Shown here: positions 6,586-14,204 of the stretch, piece by piece
Layout of the letters: each line of letters starts with the position of its first letter
Position numbering within the stretch: position 1 is the stretch's first letter
Assembly: GCA_900549455.1 (NCBI GenBank)
Contig: UROM01000026.1
Span: 1-19,415, forward strand
Direction: 5' to 3'
DNA length: 19,415 nt
DNA from: an uncultured Collinsella sp.
GTDB taxonomy: Bacteria; Actinomycetota; Coriobacteriia; Coriobacteriales; Coriobacteriaceae
Position numbers and translations under genes: made by a program
Notes under the pieces: generated by a model
Database searches by the model: none
Seen by the model: only the letters and a program-made list of their open reading frames with translations
What the model was told of the DNA's origin: nothing

Positions 6586-7947
6586 CTAGACCGGCTTGAC
6601 CTCCAGCTTTATCCCCTCGGCACAGGAGTCACCCAAAACATCCGAAAGGGCCCAGGTCACATATAGCGGCAAATAAAGAACAGCTCCGCTGCGTTCAACG
6701 TTGCCTCTCGAGAAAACAATCCCGAGCCTTACACCATATTCGGCCGTATCAAGCACATGGCCGAGCGCGGCGTGCGCGTGGTAATAGGAACCCGATTTAA
6801 CCTCGATCGGAACAGCCGTTCCATCCGGTCCGTCGACCACAAAGTCCACTTCGCCGCGCTTCTTTGTCTGATAGTAGTAAAGCTGGCGATTTTGGGCAGT
6901 CAGCTGCTGGGCCACCACGTTTTCGTAAATACCGCCCAGATTGGGTTCCTTGCTATCAAGATACGCCGCCTGGGCGACGCCAACGGGGTAGCGCGCCATC
7001 AACATGCCCGTATCCGATTGGTATAGCTTGAACTGCGATGGCCGTGCCGTCTTGAGCAGGGGCGACTTTGGCTCGGTTACGACATCCGCCTTGAGAGCAA
7101 CGCCGGCATCGACAAGCCAGACAAAATCTCGCTGGTACTTGTCGTAATGCGCCTTGGGGTCAATGGAATTGAGCACGAAGCGTTTGTTTTCGCCCTCGAG
7201 CATAATAGGGAGCTGATCGTAAATGCTCTGCACCTGAAGGGCTCGCCCGCTTGCATACTTGGAGATATCCCGCCGGTACTGTTCGTTGAGCTCTGACTGT
7301 AGCTGACGAACAGAGGCAAGGTCGCCCCGCGTGTCAAGAAAGCGCTGCACGACCTCCGGCATTCCGCCGACAACGGTATAGGTCCTGAAGTTTGCCATCA
7401 TCGCGTCATGAATGTAATCAGGAATGGGCTTCTCGCTGATACACGCGTCGCGTATCGTTTGGCGAGCTCCCTCGCTCACCCCGATCGCCCAGCAAAACTC
7501 CTCAAAATCGAGCGGGAACATCCTAAGCTCGTGAACATACCCCACGGGATAGGACCTGACGCCCTTGAACTGAGTCCCAAGCATGGATCCCGAGAATGCC
7601 CAGCGGCAACGGCCGTCCTCGACAAGGAACTTTGCCATCGTCATGATGTCGGGGGCCTCTTGGACCTCATCGATAAACACGAGCGTTTTGCCCGGTGCTA
7701 TCGGCTTTCCCGAGAGAAGCGTCACCCTGCTGATGAAATCGTCGGCATCCCGTGCCTCGAGAAGAGCATCTTTTGCCTGGCGATTTTCCGCGAGATTGAG
7801 CTCGATATAGGTTGCGTAGTTTGACTTACCGAACTCGCGAATCGAGTAGCTCTTACCGATTTGGCGAGAACCCGTGACGAACAACGCCTTTCGTTCAATG
7901 GATCTCTGCCAACAATCAAGCTCATCAGCGATTTTCCTGTGCAACAT
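6586..7947 (-). CDS. AAA-family ATPase with C-terminal DUF4143 domain
   Basis: The 453-residue protein has an N-terminal AAA_14-type ATPase with Walker A GSRQIGKS (26-33), Walker B TLVFIDEVQ (88-96) and sensor AFSGS (117-121). Its C-terminal DUF4143 part has RRDISKYA (225-232), FKLYQSDTGML (306-316), GGIYENVVAQQL (338-349), GEVDFVV (365-371) and PIEVKSG (380-386). The last two resemble the D...ExK core of PD-(D/E)XK nuclease folds. The family is common and often present in many copies per genome, with unknown cellular role; DNA processing or defence is suggested but not proven. I chose ATG 7947, which has GGAG five bases upstream. The frame extends to 8076, but that stretch is the iteron array. 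It stands alone between two direct repeats and is more AT-rich upstream than its neighbours. Confidence 0.88.
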   Translation of the reverse strand: MLHRKIADELDCWQRSIERKALFVTGSRQIGKSYSIREFGKSNYATYIELNLAENRQAKDALLEARDADDFISRVTLLSGKPIAPGKTLVFIDEVQEAPDIMTMAKFLVEDGRCRWAFSGSMLGTQFKGVRSYPVGYVHELRMFPLDFEEFCWAIGVSEGARQTIRDACISEKPIPDYIHDAMMANFRTYTVVGGMPEVVQRFLDTRGDLASVRQLQSELNEQYRRDISKYASGRALQVQSIYDQLPIMLEGENKRFVLNSIDPKAHYDKYQRDFVWLVDAGVALKADVVTEPKSPLLKTARPSQFKLYQSDTGMLMARYPVGVAQAAYLDSKEPNLGGIYENVVAQQLTAQNRQLYYYQTKKRGEVDFVVDGPDGTAVPIEVKSGSYYHAHAALGHVLDTAEYGVRLGIVFSRGNVERSGAVLYLPLYVTWALSDVLGDSCAEGIKLEVKPV

Positions 7948-7970
7948 AAGCTCTCCCATCGCCTCGATAA

Positions 7971-8054
7971 ATGAAATGCAGATATTTATATCGACTATTA
8001 TCGATGAAATGCAGAGATTTTTAGTACCGAAATTGGATGAAATGCAGAAATTTG
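7971..8054. promoter_or_regulatory. Three iterons at 33-bp spacing upstream of the DUF4143 gene
   Basis: ATGAAATGCAGATATTTA (7971), ATGAAATGCAGAGATTTT (8004) and ATGAAATGCAGAAATTTG (8037) repeat at exactly 33 bp, about three helical turns, so a protein would sit on one DNA face at each copy. On the minus strand they read TGCATTTCAT and end 23 bases before the ATPase start codon. A TATAAA (7990-7985) lies between the first two and may be the -10, without a clear -35. They are likely operators; autoregulation by the ATPase or an unlinked factor is inferred. Confidence 0.7.
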
Positions 8055-8197
8055 AGCTTACTCGCGCACAGAACAACGACGCGTGCGCCTAAGCATGGGC
8101 ATAAGTGAGGTCGGGATTCTCGCATACAAATCGAGCGAGGACTATCTCCCGCTTTGAGTGCGAAATTGCGCCCAAAACGGGAGAAAATCCACGCTCA
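8001..8197. repeat. Right copy of 197-bp direct repeat
   Basis: This is the partner of 6330-6526 in the same orientation. It holds iterons 2 and 3 of the array and, at its far end, GGGAGAAAATCCACGCTC (8179-8196). A short local duplication of that last segment follows at 8208-8225. The inverted repeat seen in the left copy is present but more degenerate (three mismatches). Recombination between the copies would delete the ATPase gene and leave one repeat. Confidence 0.85.
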
Positions 8198-8227
8198 ATA
8201 TTTCAATGGGAGAAAATCCTCGCTCGG

Positions 8228-8557
8228 CTACTCGTCGACGATCTCGGCGAGCCAGACGTTTAACGTATCGACCTCGGGGCAGCAGAACTTTGCCGTACCA
8301 GGCTCGTTGCCAGGTACGGTTCCGCCATAGCGCAGGATATCGATATAGGGAAAGCCCACATGGCAGGCCATGGCGCACATCTTGCCGCGGTCTCGGTCAA
8401 AGTCAAAGACGTCGCCCGGCTTGTGACCATGGTGGCAGCGGCACGCACCCAACTGGCCCACGCAGCTCACGCGGATACGCGGCCGCTTGCCACGCGGAGC
8501 GCCGAGCGGCTTGTTCTCGCCCGCAGGCTTGATGCCGCCCTCGCCAGCATTACTCAT
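8228..8557 (-). CDS. Cys-rich small protein, TIGR04076-like
   Basis: A 109-residue soluble protein with seven cysteines (32, 39, 41, 61, 65, 92, 93) and a His cluster (42, 43, 45). The pattern of a short beta strand RIRVSCV, then HKPGDVFDF (45-53), CAMAC (61-65), ILRYGG (74-79) and CCPE (92-95) resembles the TIGR04076 family of uncharacterised proteins. The cysteines may bind metal, but nothing in the sequence proves it. The N-terminal 25 residues are Gly/Pro/Lys-rich and probably disordered. The start ATG overlaps the end of the kinase gene by 8 nt (ATGAGTAA), so translation is probably coupled. The ribosome site is weak, which fits. It ends just beside the repeat region at 8225. Confidence 0.75.
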   Translation of the reverse strand: MSNAGEGGIKPAGENKPLGAPRGKRPRIRVSCVGQLGACRCHHGHKPGDVFDFDRDRGKMCAMACHVGFPYIDILRYGGTVPGNEPGTAKFCCPEVDTLNVWLAEIVDE

Positions 8558-9374
8558 GGTCGATCACGTCCAGGCAGGCCTCGATGGGCAGGCCGGCCGA
8601 CTTGTCCTCTTGGTCGGCATTGCGCTCGATAAGCTCAGCCACCACACGCATGGCATCGGCCGTGGCGCGCCGAAGCGTCCAGCCGCTCATCACGCGACCC
8701 ATCAACACAGCCGAGAACGTATCGCCCGTACCGGGGAAATACACCGGGATCAGCTCAAAGGGAATCGTGAAGTACTCCCCCGCCACATGGTCGTAACCGA
8801 TAACCGCGTTCGTGCCATTGACCACGGCGCTCGTAATGACCACCGACTTGGCACCCAGCTCGCGCACGGTGTCCACAAGGGCGCGGGCCTCATCGGGCAT
8901 AATTTGCTCTGCAATAGGTGTATCGGTGAGCAGACAGGCCTCGGTGTAGTTGGGAACCGCGTAATCGGCGCACTCCAGCAGGTGCCGCATAAGGCCAATC
9001 GTGGACTCGGGCACGCCCGCATAGAGCTTGCCGTTGTCGCCCATGATGGGGTCGACGAACACCTTGGTGCCCTTTTGCGCGCGGAGGTGGCAAAAGTCCG
9101 AGATGATGCGCGTCTCTTCCTCGGTCACGATAAAGCCGGTCGAGATGGCGTCGAACTCAAAGCCGAGCTCCTCCCAGATAGCGAGGCTTTGGCGCACGTA
9201 CTCAGTGGTGTCGTGGATGTAGAACTTGGGATAGTTGAGCGTGTCGGAAACGAGCGCCGTCGGCAGGTTATGGATACGGTAGCCCATGTGCGACAGCACC
9301 GGCAGCATGGCGGAAAGCGCGACCTTGCCGTAGCCGCACATATCGTTAATCAGCAGCAGCTGAGTATTCTTCAT
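8550..9374 (-). CDS. pdxY: Pyridoxamine/pyridoxal kinase
   Basis: A 274-residue ribokinase-fold enzyme that phosphorylates pyridoxal, pyridoxamine or pyridoxine with ATP for vitamin B6 salvage. The N-terminus INDMCGYGKVAL (9-20) is typical of bacterial pyridoxamine kinases. VDPIMGDNGKLY (107-118) and PNYTEACLLT (141-150) are conserved family stretches. PGTGDTFSA (214-222) carries the anion hole and catalytic base Asp218. The length is normal. AGGGGG lies six bases before the ATG. The choice between pdxY and pdxK names is not secure, and substrate preference cannot be read. It is first of two overlapping genes, with the Cys-rich protein as its downstream partner. Confidence 0.88.
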   Translation of the reverse strand: MKNTQLLLINDMCGYGKVALSAMLPVLSHMGYRIHNLPTALVSDTLNYPKFYIHDTTEYVRQSLAIWEELGFEFDAISTGFIVTEEETRIISDFCHLRAQKGTKVFVDPIMGDNGKLYAGVPESTIGLMRHLLECADYAVPNYTEACLLTDTPIAEQIMPDEARALVDTVRELGAKSVVITSAVVNGTNAVIGYDHVAGEYFTIPFELIPVYFPGTGDTFSAVLMGRVMSGWTLRRATADAMRVVAELIERNADQEDKSAGLPIEACLDVIDHE

Positions 9375-9551
9375 GAGTGTCCCCCTTGGGTCGGGCGCGA
9401 CGCGACGGCGCCATAGTGCGACTAAGTGTAGCGCAGGGGACGTTGTGGGCGGAGGCGAGCGGTGCGAAGTGCAAATTGTTGCGGAAAGGTTTCGGAAATG
9501 GGGGCTGTTTGCTCCATAACGGCTTAGTTGATACTACTCATATAGCGCCAT

Positions 9552-9710
9552 TTCAAAACTATGCCTATTTACTACGTTTAACCGCCCACCTCCAACCACA
9601 ACAAATTTCACTCCAACAAAACCGCAGGTAGAGAGCTTGCGCTTTTTCAGAAACAGCTGTTGTGGTCGGGGATGCCGGATTCATCGTAGTAATTAGGCAT
9701 AGTTTTTGGC
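9552..9710. repeat. Inverted pair of ~52-nt units (fold-back element)
   Basis: The outer arms AAAACTATGCCTATTTACTACG (split here as 9555-9565 and 9566-9576) pair with 9685-9706 at 21 of 22 positions. A second inner block, ACCACAACA near 9594-9602, pairs with TGTTGTGGT near 9658-9666. Spacing between blocks is almost the same on both sides, so two related 52-nt units lie head to head around a 54-bp centre. It may be a mobile-element scar or an RNA structure. Confidence 0.65.
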
Positions 9711-9810
9711 AAGGCCGCTTCGAAAGGCATCATCGCAGCCCAAAACGATACCTTTTCCTTCGTCCCCAAGGGATCAGATTGCCGCTTAGGAGCGTTTGCA
9801 GCGTCGAGCG

Positions 9811-9838
9811 GTTACGGCGTTTGGTAAAACGCCGTAAC
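9811..9838. other. Perfect 12-bp hairpin upstream of the MarR promoter
   Basis: GTTACGGCGTTT (9811-9822) pairs with AAACGCCGTAAC (9827-9838) over a GGTA loop, followed by TTAATAAGTTT. This could be a weak terminator isolating the marR operon from upstream transcription, or a protein-binding palindrome. Confidence 0.5.
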
Positions 9839-9855
9839 TTAATAAGTTTGGTACC

Positions 9856-9927
9856 TTGACATTTATTTCTTGCACTCCTAAATTAGTTAGGCACAAAACA
9901 ATTGCACTACCTAACTAAAGAAAGGAG
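9856..9927 (+). promoter_or_regulatory. marR-ABC operon promoter with MarR operator
   Basis: A consensus -35 TTGACA (9856-9861), a 17-base spacer and TAAATT (9879-9884) form a strong promoter. Overlapping the -10, TTAGTTAGG (9883-9891) and its inverted copy CCTAACTAA (9910-9918) are placed where a bound repressor would block transcription. The first half can also be read as a shorter palindrome, CCTAA-ATTAG-TTAGG (9877-9891). The ribosome site AGGAG (9923-9927) follows. Autorepression by the MarR product is the natural reading. Confidence 0.75.
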
Positions 9928-9934
9928 CGACACC

Positions 9935-10441
9935 ATGTGCGATGACCACATCGGCCTCTGCCCCCACACGCCGGGCGGCGACCCCCATGAACCCGCAGAT
10001 GCGCCCGCGGCACAGTCCCAATCAGACGCGCTCGCCAAGCACATCCTAAACGGGCTGGGCTTCTGCGGCCACTTTCTGCACTTTCACGGCGGCGGCGCCT
10101 CGGGAAAGGCCCCCATCGTCTGCTTGCTCGCCAAGCAGCCAAACGGCGAGATGTCACAGCAGGAACTAGGCCTGCACTTTGATCTTAAGCCCGGTTCGCT
10201 TTCCGAGATTCTCTCCAAGATCGAATGCGCCGGCCTTATCGAGCGCAGCCGCAATCCCAAAGACCGGCGGCAGCTCACCATTCGCCTGACCGAAGCGGGA
10301 TGGGAAAAGGCCCACGTAGAGCAGGCGGCCCGCATTCGCTTTAGAGAGCAGGCCTTTAGCGCGCTCACCCATGACGAGCGCGAGGACCTCGCCGAAATGC
10401 TCGATAAAATCCGCGTAACCTGGGAGGAACTGGATGATTAA
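9935..10441 (+). CDS. MarR family transcriptional regulator
   Basis: A 168-residue winged-helix regulator. The DNA-binding part spans about 58-122, with recognition helix DLKPGSLSEILSKIECAG (83-100) and wing PKDRRQLTIRLTE (108-120). Helices at both ends would form the dimer. It probably represses the downstream ABC exporter and itself through the TTAGTTAGG sites, released by a drug-like ligand. The N-terminus is unusual for the family: Cys2, His5, Cys9, His11, His18, then Cys44, His46, His49, His51, which could bind metal or sense oxidants. I chose ATG 9935 for its AGGAG; the in-frame TTG at 9902 lies inside the operator. It overlaps the first ABC gene by 8 nt (ATGATTAA). Confidence 0.9.
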   Translation: MCDDHIGLCPHTPGGDPHEPADAPAAQSQSDALAKHILNGLGFCGHFLHFHGGGASGKAPIVCLLAKQPNGEMSQQELGLHFDLKPGSLSEILSKIECAGLIERSRNPKDRRQLTIRLTEAGWEKAHVEQAARIRFREQAFSALTHDEREDLAEMLDKIRVTWEELDD

Positions 10442-12278
10442 AACCCTCATGGGAAGCATCCGCGACTATATGAAAGTCACCGTTGCCACGCCGTTGCTCG
10501 TGCTTGGCGAGGTGCTCTGCGAGATGCTGATTCCATTTATCACCGCCAACCTGATCGACGCCATCAAAGACGGCGCCACCGTAGCCGAGATGCTTCCCAC
10601 CGCAGGCTTTTTGGTGCTCATCGCGCTGACGTCGCTTGCTTTTGGCGCCGCGGCCGGCGTCACCTGCAGCCATGCGAGCTGCGGGTTCGCCAAGAACCTG
10701 CGTCACGACCTGTTCTACAAGATCCAGACGTTCAGCTTTGCCAACATCGATGAGTTCTCGAGCTCCTCGCTCGTCACGCGCCTGACCACCGATATCAACA
10801 ACGTGCAGCAGGCCTTTATGATGATCATCCGTATCGCCGTGCGCGCGCCGCTGGTATTGATCTTCGCCTTTACCATGGCGTTTATCATGGGCGGCAGCGT
10901 CGCCATGGTCTACCTGGTCATCATTCCGCTGCTGGGCTTTGGACTGTTCTTTATCATCTTTAAGGTGCGCCCCATCTTCTCGCGCGTGTTCCACAAGTAC
11001 GATGCCCTTAACGAGTCCGTCGAGGAAAACGTCACCGGCATGCGCGTGGTCAAGAGCTATGTGCGCGAAGACTTTGAGAAGGAGAAGTTCGCGACCGCCG
11101 CGCGCGACGTCCAGATGGACTTCACCCGCGCCGAGAAGCTGCTCGCCTTTAACAACCCCATGATGAACATCTGCGTCAACGGCGCGTTTGTCGTCATCAT
11201 CTATCTGGGCTCCAAGCTCATCATCACGAGCCAGGGCACGCTATTCGACGTGGGCCAGCTCTCCTCGACCTTTACCTATGGTTTCCAGATTCTCATGAGC
11301 CTGATGCAGCTGTCGATGATCTTTGTCATGGTGACCATGGCCGACGAATCGGCACACCGCATTGCCGAGGTGCTGGCCGCCGAGCCCACGATCGCCGATC
11401 CTGCCGAGCCCGTGCTCGAGGTTGCCGACGGTTCCATCGACTTTGACCACGTGAGCTTTAAGTATTCCAAGCATGCGAAGCGCCAGGCGCTCGATGACAT
11501 CGACCTGCACATTAAGAGCGGCGAGACCATCGGCATCATCGGCGGCACCGGCTCGGCCAAGTCCACGCTCGTCAACCTCATCGCCCGCCTGTACGACGCC
11601 ACCGAAGGCACCGTGCGCGTGGGCGGCATGGACGTGCGCGACTACGACCTGGACACGCTGCGTCACCAGGTCGCCATGGTGCTGCAGAAAAACGTGCTGT
11701 TTAGCGGCACCATCGCCGAGAACCTGCGTTGGGGCGACCCGAACGCCACCGACGAGGAAGTCCGCGAGGCAGCGCATCTGGCCTGCGCCGACGAATTTGT
11801 CGACGGTTTCCCCAAGGGCTACGACACCTGGATCGAACAGGGCGGCTCTAATGTTTCGGGCGGTCAGAAGCAGCGCCTGTGCATTGCACGCGCCCTGTTG
11901 CGTCGCCCCAAGATCTTGATCCTGGACGACTCCACCAGCGCCGTCGACACCAAGACTGACGCCAAGATTCGCGCAGGCCTGGCAAGCTATCTGCCCAACA
12001 CGACCAAGCTCATCATCGCCCAGCGCATCAGCTCCGTGCAGGACGCAGACCGCATCATTGTCATGGAGGGCGGCCGCATCGCACAGATCGGCAACCACGA
12101 AGAGCTGCTCAAGACGAGCGAGATCTACCGCGAGACCTTTACCTCGCAAAACAAGATGTCTGCCGAAGGTACGCAAGACGCCGACGACGTCTCTGGCGAC
12201 GCGAACACGGCGGCAGACAACACCGACATGACCGCAACGCAAGCTCAGACCCAGGAAGGAGGCGAGGCACATGAGTAA
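10434..12278 (+). CDS. ABC exporter half-transporter, degenerate-site subunit
   Basis: A 614-residue half transporter: six membrane helices (about 15-305) and an ATP-binding domain (about 333-575), plus a Thr/Ala/Asp/Gln-rich tail. Walker A is GGTGSAKST (370-378), with Ala where Gly is usual. The signature is VSGGQ (474-478). Walker B ILILDD (494-499) has Asp499 in place of the catalytic Glu, and the switch His is Gln530 (IIAQRI). Glu-to-Asp plus His-to-Gln is the pattern of the non-hydrolysing subunit in heterodimeric exporters such as TM287/288, BmrC/D and LmrC/D. It pairs with the next gene product to export drugs or lipophilic compounds. It overlaps marR and the next gene by 8 nt each. 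Confidence 0.93.
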   Translation: MIKTLMGSIRDYMKVTVATPLLVLGEVLCEMLIPFITANLIDAIKDGATVAEMLPTAGFLVLIALTSLAFGAAAGVTCSHASCGFAKNLRHDLFYKIQTFSFANIDEFSSSSLVTRLTTDINNVQQAFMMIIRIAVRAPLVLIFAFTMAFIMGGSVAMVYLVIIPLLGFGLFFIIFKVRPIFSRVFHKYDALNESVEENVTGMRVVKSYVREDFEKEKFATAARDVQMDFTRAEKLLAFNNPMMNICVNGAFVVIIYLGSKLIITSQGTLFDVGQLSSTFTYGFQILMSLMQLSMIFVMVTMADESAHRIAEVLAAEPTIADPAEPVLEVADGSIDFDHVSFKYSKHAKRQALDDIDLHIKSGETIGIIGGTGSAKSTLVNLIARLYDATEGTVRVGGMDVRDYDLDTLRHQVAMVLQKNVLFSGTIAENLRWGDPNATDEEVREAAHLACADEFVDGFPKGYDTWIEQGGSNVSGGQKQRLCIARALLRRPKILILDDSTSAVDTKTDAKIRAGLASYLPNTTKLIIAQRISSVQDADRIIVMEGGRIAQIGNHEELLKTSEIYRETFTSQNKMSAEGTQDADDVSGDANTAADNTDMTATQAQTQEGGEAHE

Positions 12279-14190
12279 GGCAACGACCGCCGAGCGCGCG
12301 CTCAACCGCAAGGGCGGCACCATGTCGCGCCTCATCAAGACGCTCTTTGGCTTCTATCCCGTGCTTTTGCCCCTTGTCGTCGCCGGCGTGGTGCTCTGCG
12401 CCATCATCAACTCCATCGGCGCGACCTTCCTGCAGAGCGCCCTGCAAATTATTAGCGAATCGTGGCAGTCGGGCGATTGGGAAGCCGCACAGCCCAAGAT
12501 TCTGCAGCTCGTGACCACCCTCGCCTGCATCTACGGCGTCGGTGTCCTGTCCTCGCTCTTCTGGAACCGCGCCATGGCTATCGTCACGCAAGGCTCGCTC
12601 GAGAAGCTGCGCGAGATGATGTTCAACCGCATGCAGGACCTGCCGATCCGCTACTTCGACACGCACCAGCGCGGCGATATCATGAGCCACTACACCAACG
12701 ACATCGATACGCTGCGCCAGATGATCAGTCAGTCGCTGCCCAACCTGCTCATGACGATCATCATCATCGTCACGGTGTTCTTTATCATGCTGTACTACAG
12801 CGTGTGGATGTGCCTGGTCATCATCGCCGGCGTCGCCTTTATGACCTTTATGACCAAGCTGCTCGGCTCCAATTCCGCGCGCTTCTTCATTGCGCAGCAG
12901 ACCGAGCTCGGCGTGGTCGAGGGCCATATCGAGGAAGTCATGAACGGTCAGAAGGTAGTCAAGGCATTCTGCCACGAGTCTGCCGCCGAAGCCGATTTTG
13001 ACGAGCGCAACGAAAAGCTCTTCGAGGTCTCGCAGAAGGCCAACATGTACGCCAACATCCTCATGCCCATCCTCATGAACCTGGGCAACCTGCTCTATGT
13101 GCTGGTCGCACTGGCAGGCGGCATTTTCCTGGCGCTGGGCGTGCCCAACCTGAGCATCTCGGGCATGGCGCTGTCCATCGCCGTCGTGGTGCCGTTCCTC
13201 AACATGACCAAGCAGTTCTGCGGACAGATCGGCCAGATCTCGCAGCAGATCAACGCCGTGGTCATGGGCCTCGCCGGCGCCGACCGCATCTTTGAGCTCA
13301 TCGACGAGGAGCCCGAGGCCGACGAAGGCTATGTGACGCTCGTCAACGCGCAGGTCAACCCCGACACCTGGCAGCTCGAGGAGGCCGACCACCACACCGG
13401 CATGTGGGCGTGGAAACATCCGCACCGCGCAACCGGCGAGATCGAGTACGTGCCGCTGCGCGGCGATCTGGTCATGGATAACGTCGACTTTGGTTACACG
13501 CCCGACCACGAGGTGCTGCACGGCGTGTCCGTGTTTGCCAAGCCGGGCCAGAAGGTCGCGTTTGTCGGCGCCACCGGTGCCGGTAAGACGACCATCACCA
13601 ACCTCATCAACCGCTTCTATGACATCGCCGACGGCAAGATCCGCTACGACGGCATCAACGTCAACAAGATCCGCAAGGCCGACCTGCGCCGGAGCCTGGG
13701 TGTGGTGCTGCAGGACGTCAACCTGTTTACCGGTACCGTCATGGACAACATTCGCTACGGCTGCCCCGGTGCCACGGACGAGCAGTGCATCGAAGCGGCG
13801 CGCCTGGCCAACGCCGACGGGTTTATCCGCATGCTGCCGGCCGGCTATGACACCGTACTCGAGGGCGACGGCAGCGGACTTTCGCAGGGACAGCGCCAGC
13901 TGATTAGCATTGCGCGTGCCGCCGTCGCCGACCCGCCCGCGATGATTCTGGACGAGGCCACGTCGAGCATCGACACCCGCACCGAAGCATTGGTGCAGCG
14001 TGGCATGGATGCGCTCATGGAGGGCAGGACCACGTTTGTGATCGCGCACCGTCTCTCCACCGTGCGCAACTCTGACCTGATCTGCGTGCTGGATCACGGG
14101 CGGATTATCGAGCGCGGTAGCCATGATGAGCTGATTGCCAGGCACGGGTATTACCACCAGCTGTATACGGGCGCGTTTGAGCTCGAGTAG
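12271..14190 (+). CDS. ABC exporter half-transporter, catalytic-site subunit
   Basis: A 639-residue partner of the preceding half transporter. Membrane helices span about 28-325 and the ATPase about 400-630. Walker A is GATGAGKT (433-440), Walker B AMILDE (557-562) with intact Glu562, and the switch His593 (IAHRLS) is present. Its signature reads LSQGQ (537-541) instead of LSGGQ, the usual complement in heterodimers, because it faces the degenerate Walker site of the first subunit. A linker of about 50 residues (350-400, with TGMWAWKHPH) between the domains is typical of this subgroup. AAGGAGG lies about 8 bases before ATG 12271. An internal Met18 is an alternative without an equal ribosome site. 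It is last in the operon; the terminator is at 14356-14388. Confidence 0.93.
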   Translation: MSKATTAERALNRKGGTMSRLIKTLFGFYPVLLPLVVAGVVLCAIINSIGATFLQSALQIISESWQSGDWEAAQPKILQLVTTLACIYGVGVLSSLFWNRAMAIVTQGSLEKLREMMFNRMQDLPIRYFDTHQRGDIMSHYTNDIDTLRQMISQSLPNLLMTIIIIVTVFFIMLYYSVWMCLVIIAGVAFMTFMTKLLGSNSARFFIAQQTELGVVEGHIEEVMNGQKVVKAFCHESAAEADFDERNEKLFEVSQKANMYANILMPILMNLGNLLYVLVALAGGIFLALGVPNLSISGMALSIAVVVPFLNMTKQFCGQIGQISQQINAVVMGLAGADRIFELIDEEPEADEGYVTLVNAQVNPDTWQLEEADHHTGMWAWKHPHRATGEIEYVPLRGDLVMDNVDFGYTPDHEVLHGVSVFAKPGQKVAFVGATGAGKTTITNLINRFYDIADGKIRYDGINVNKIRKADLRRSLGVVLQDVNLFTGTVMDNIRYGCPGATDEQCIEAARLANADGFIRMLPAGYDTVLEGDGSGLSQGQRQLISIARAAVADPPAMILDEATSSIDTRTEALVQRGMDALMEGRTTFVIAHRLSTVRNSDLICVLDHGRIIERGSHDELIARHGYYHQLYTGAFELE

Positions 14191-14204
14191 GACCGGCTAC
14201 TGAC

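Larger units (their letters stand above)
9375..9934. other. 560-bp non-coding region between pdxY and marR
   Basis: I see no credible gene here. The segment is AT-richer than its flanks. In order it holds the pdxY leader, a fold-back of two 52-nt inverted units (9552-9710), a perfect 12-bp hairpin (9811-9838) and the MarR promoter and operator (9856-9918). Short open frames at 9377 and 9662 have no ribosome sites and no family-like sequence. Confidence 0.7.

Noticed and set aside
7971..8054. CRISPR array
   Set aside because: There are only three short units with 15-base gaps that are themselves similar, and no cas genes. The spacing fits operators.
7948..8076. N-terminal extension of the DUF4143 protein
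   Set aside because: It is translated from the iteron array (repetitive Cys/Ile/Ser/Phe peptides). ATG 7947 has the ribosome site.
9377..9859. Small open frames in the pdxY-marR intergenic region
   Set aside because: They lack ribosome sites, cross the inverted-repeat structures, and show no family-like sequence.
12139..14157. 672-codon open frame on the minus strand
   Set aside because: It is antisense to the second ABC subunit, has no ribosome site, and its composition is a codon-bias shadow.
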